Source: Paenibacillus wynnii (lineage in GTDB: Bacteria > Bacillota > Bacilli > Paenibacillales > Paenibacillaceae). From it: a stretch of DNA of 64,000 nt. Location of the stretch: contig NZ_JQCR01000002.1 in assembly GCF_000757885.1 (NCBI RefSeq), positions 310,001-374,000 of the forward strand. The letters are read 5' to 3'. The notes below the pieces were generated by a model. It had not been told where the DNA came from, ran no database searches, and saw only the letters and a list, made by a program, of their open reading frames with translations. This document shows, piece after piece, positions 62,672 to 64,000 of the stretch. Each line of letters starts with the position of its first letter. Position 1 is the stretch's first letter. A program made the position numbers and the translations under genes.

Positions 62672-62712
62672 AGAACCGTTATCTGAGTTTCATCAGGTAA
62701 CGGTTCTTTTTC
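62672..62712 (+). terminator. Terminator after the AraC gene
   Basis: AGAACCGTTATCTGA pairs with TCAGGTAACGGTTCT with one T-G pair, followed by TTTTT. It is about 125 bases past the AraC stop. Confidence 0.8.
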
Positions 62713-62723
62713 ATAAACTGAGT

Positions 62724-62980
62724 TCAACTCAGAATTTTAAATCCCCTTGGTTCAATGGTGTGATCCCCATACTTGTAGGGTTTATCCCCGAAGTTGACCA
62801 CAACCAGTTTGCCGGAGGAGAATTGGGAAAGCAGCCCGTCATAGCAGATTTGCTGAAGCCATGGGCATACCTTGTTATAGCTCTCGACGAAGGTTGTCTC
62901 GTATTTCTCCCATAGCTCTTGATCGATGCTCCAGATGGGGGCGGTGATCCGGATGATAGTACTATACTGAAAGCCTTTAG
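62724..62980 (-). pseudogene. C-terminal fragment of a glycosidase-like gene
   Basis: The minus-strand frame reads AKGFQYSTIIRITAPIWSID, then FSSGKLVVVNFGDKPYKY and ends TIEPRGFKILS. This looks like the end of a large glycosidase-like protein (DUF5696-type ends such as VVNFGD…PRGF) without its main body. It begins inside the last codons of the glycyl radical gene in another frame, so the junction is probably a deletion scar. Confidence 0.45.
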
Positions 62981-64000
62981 CCGTGCAAGGTCCGGCTAAG
63001 AATCTCAAGCTGTACTTCCCGCTTTAATTCCACGAAACGTGCGCTGAAGCCCCCAACCCTGACGAAGATATGGGAATATTTCTCCGGCTCTACCATGGCC
63101 TGCTCCAGTTCATTCCGGTTCACTACCGTAATCATGGCTTGGGTTCCGCCCTTCTGGAAGTAGGTATCCAGAAGGGTACGGACAATAGTGGCCCCTCCTT
63201 TGAATAAATCCGGGGAGAACTTCAGATTATGAACGGCCCCTGCATGGATCGAAGGTGTAAGCTTGGACATGGAATTCAGTGCTGCGGTAATGCCATTCTT
63301 GTCTCTTCCTCCTACAGGAGCGTTGCCGTTGCCCATAGGCTCCCTGGATTTTCTTCCATCGGCCGAGGCAGCTGTCCAACCGCCCATATCTGTATTGGCG
63401 CTATTATTAATAACCACGACAAGATAAGAAGCAAGGCCGACCCTGCTGCTCTGCGACCGGGCTGACAGACAAACGTGCTTGTGCACTTCTTCCGCCATAC
63501 TGTCTGCCAAATGATCATCGTTGCCGTATTTCGCACAATTCAGGAGCTGAATCCGCTCCGCGTCATAACCTTGGAAATCGGCATCCAGCATCTGGACTAA
63601 TTGAGGGAGAGTCCAACTTTGACGGTCATATACCATGGTCTTAATGGCTGTCAAGCTGTCCGCAGTGTTCATATTTCCATAGCTCTCCAGGGTTCCTCCC
63701 AAATACTTGATTCCACCGGAGAAAATGCCTTTATTACGCTCCACACAGGAATCATAGAGCATGCTCAGGTATAGGTACGGGCTGTTTTCTCCCGCAATTT
63801 TATATTCCAGTGCTTCCTGCTCCGCCATGGCGGCAACAAAGAAGTCCACTTGTTTCTTATATGCCTCCAGCAGCTCCTCGAAAGTTCGAAAGTCCTCTGC
63901 GTTGCCCAGCGCTAAGCCCATCCGCTCGCCGGAAATCGGATCCACCCCGTTGTGAAGGGTGATTTCCAGTGCCTTGAGAAGGTTGATCACACCGCTTGGT
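62977..64000 (-). CDS. Glycyl radical enzyme (pyruvate formate-lyase family), partial
   Basis: This is the C-terminal 340 residues of a glycyl radical enzyme; the frame stays open to the window end, so the start and the active-site Cys are outside. The glycyl loop RVGGFSARF lies in VRVGGFSARFVELK near the end, with the Gly that bears the radical. Other family blocks are FKGGATIVRTLLDTYFQKGG and TQAMITVVNR. It could be a formate-lyase-like or other C-C or C-X lyase/dehydratase. It is paired with the activase at 58824. Confidence 0.9.
   Translation of the reverse strand, partial: PSGVINLLKALEITLHNGVDPISGERMGLALGNAEDFRTFEELLEAYKKQVDFFVAAMAEQEALEYKIAGENSPYLYLSMLYDSCVERNKGIFSGGIKYLGGTLESYGNMNTADSLTAIKTMVYDRQSWTLPQLVQMLDADFQGYDAERIQLLNCAKYGNDDHLADSMAEEVHKHVCLSARSQSSRVGLASYLVVVINNSANTDMGGWTAASADGRKSREPMGNGNAPVGGRDKNGITAALNSMSKLTPSIHAGAVHNLKFSPDLFKGGATIVRTLLDTYFQKGGTQAMITVVNRNELEQAMVEPEKYSHIFVRVGGFSARFVELKREVQLEILSRTLHG

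Overview
The window looks like chromosomal DNA of a Paenibacillus-like Gram-positive saccharolytic soil bacterium. The signs are strong AGGAGG-type ribosome sites with frequent TTG/GTG starts, T-tailed terminators, a surface enzyme ending in three SLH domains, many AraC and GntR regulators, and dense carbohydrate-active enzymes. This is an inference from gene style; no rRNA or species marker is present and no tRNA was recognised.

Layout. 0-3.3 kb: a short-repeat array, a small acidic protein, an enolase-superfamily enzyme, an unknown protein and two gene scraps. 3.3-8.2 kb: a glucuronate operon uxuA-uxuB-uxaC on the minus strand, with a divergent GntR/FCD regulator and a perfect palindromic operator. 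8.3-10.3 kb: a TetR regulator and a drug-type MFS exporter sharing twin operators. 10.3-12.3 kb: remains of a sugar ABC-transporter and YesN-type regulator locus, mixed with short palindromic repeats. 12.4-17.0 kb: a 1538-residue cell-surface CE4/GH10 xylanase. 17.2-21.8 kb: a P-loop protein, capA and SLH fragments, an alpha/beta hydrolase, an SRAP-family protein with altered active site, and a sugar epimerase-like protein. 21.9-26.3 kb: GH112 phosphorylase and GH105 hydrolase with a divergent AraC regulator.

26.3-31.4 kb is visibly AT-richer than its surroundings and is the most unusual part. An ATP-grasp ligase, an MFS exporter and an aminotransferase lie in the order of bacilysin genes bacD-bacE-bacF. 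They diverge from a small protein that resembles the BacA prephenate decarboxylase and from a DUF2000 protein. I read this as a reduced bacilysin-like pathway for a dihydro-aromatic amino acid or dipeptide. A UvrA-like ABC ATPase and an XRE/membrane-protein pair follow.

34.6-52 kb: a secreted beta-helix protein, a GH94-like enzyme divergent from a six-gene operon (PTE-family lactonase-like protein, SDR, ROK kinase, SIS protein, GntR/UTRA regulator, FAD oxidoreductase), then a clan GH-A hydrolase, two AraC regulators, a GH36 enzyme and a SemiSWEET transporter. 52.4-58.6 kb: a DeoR-linked operon of a GH5-like enzyme, phosphomannose isomerase, ROK kinase and two cupin phosphoglucose isomerases, probably feeding mannose or glucose into glycolysis. 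58.7-64 kb: a glycyl radical enzyme (cut by the window end), its activase, a PhyH dioxygenase, a sugar-isomerase-like protein and an AraC regulator.

Together the genes describe plant-polysaccharide use: surface attack on glucuronoxylan, cytosolic handling of glucuronate, rhamnogalacturonan fragments, alpha-galactosides and mannosides, each under a local regulator. Almost no sugar importers are present; the only trace of one is a decayed ABC permease end.
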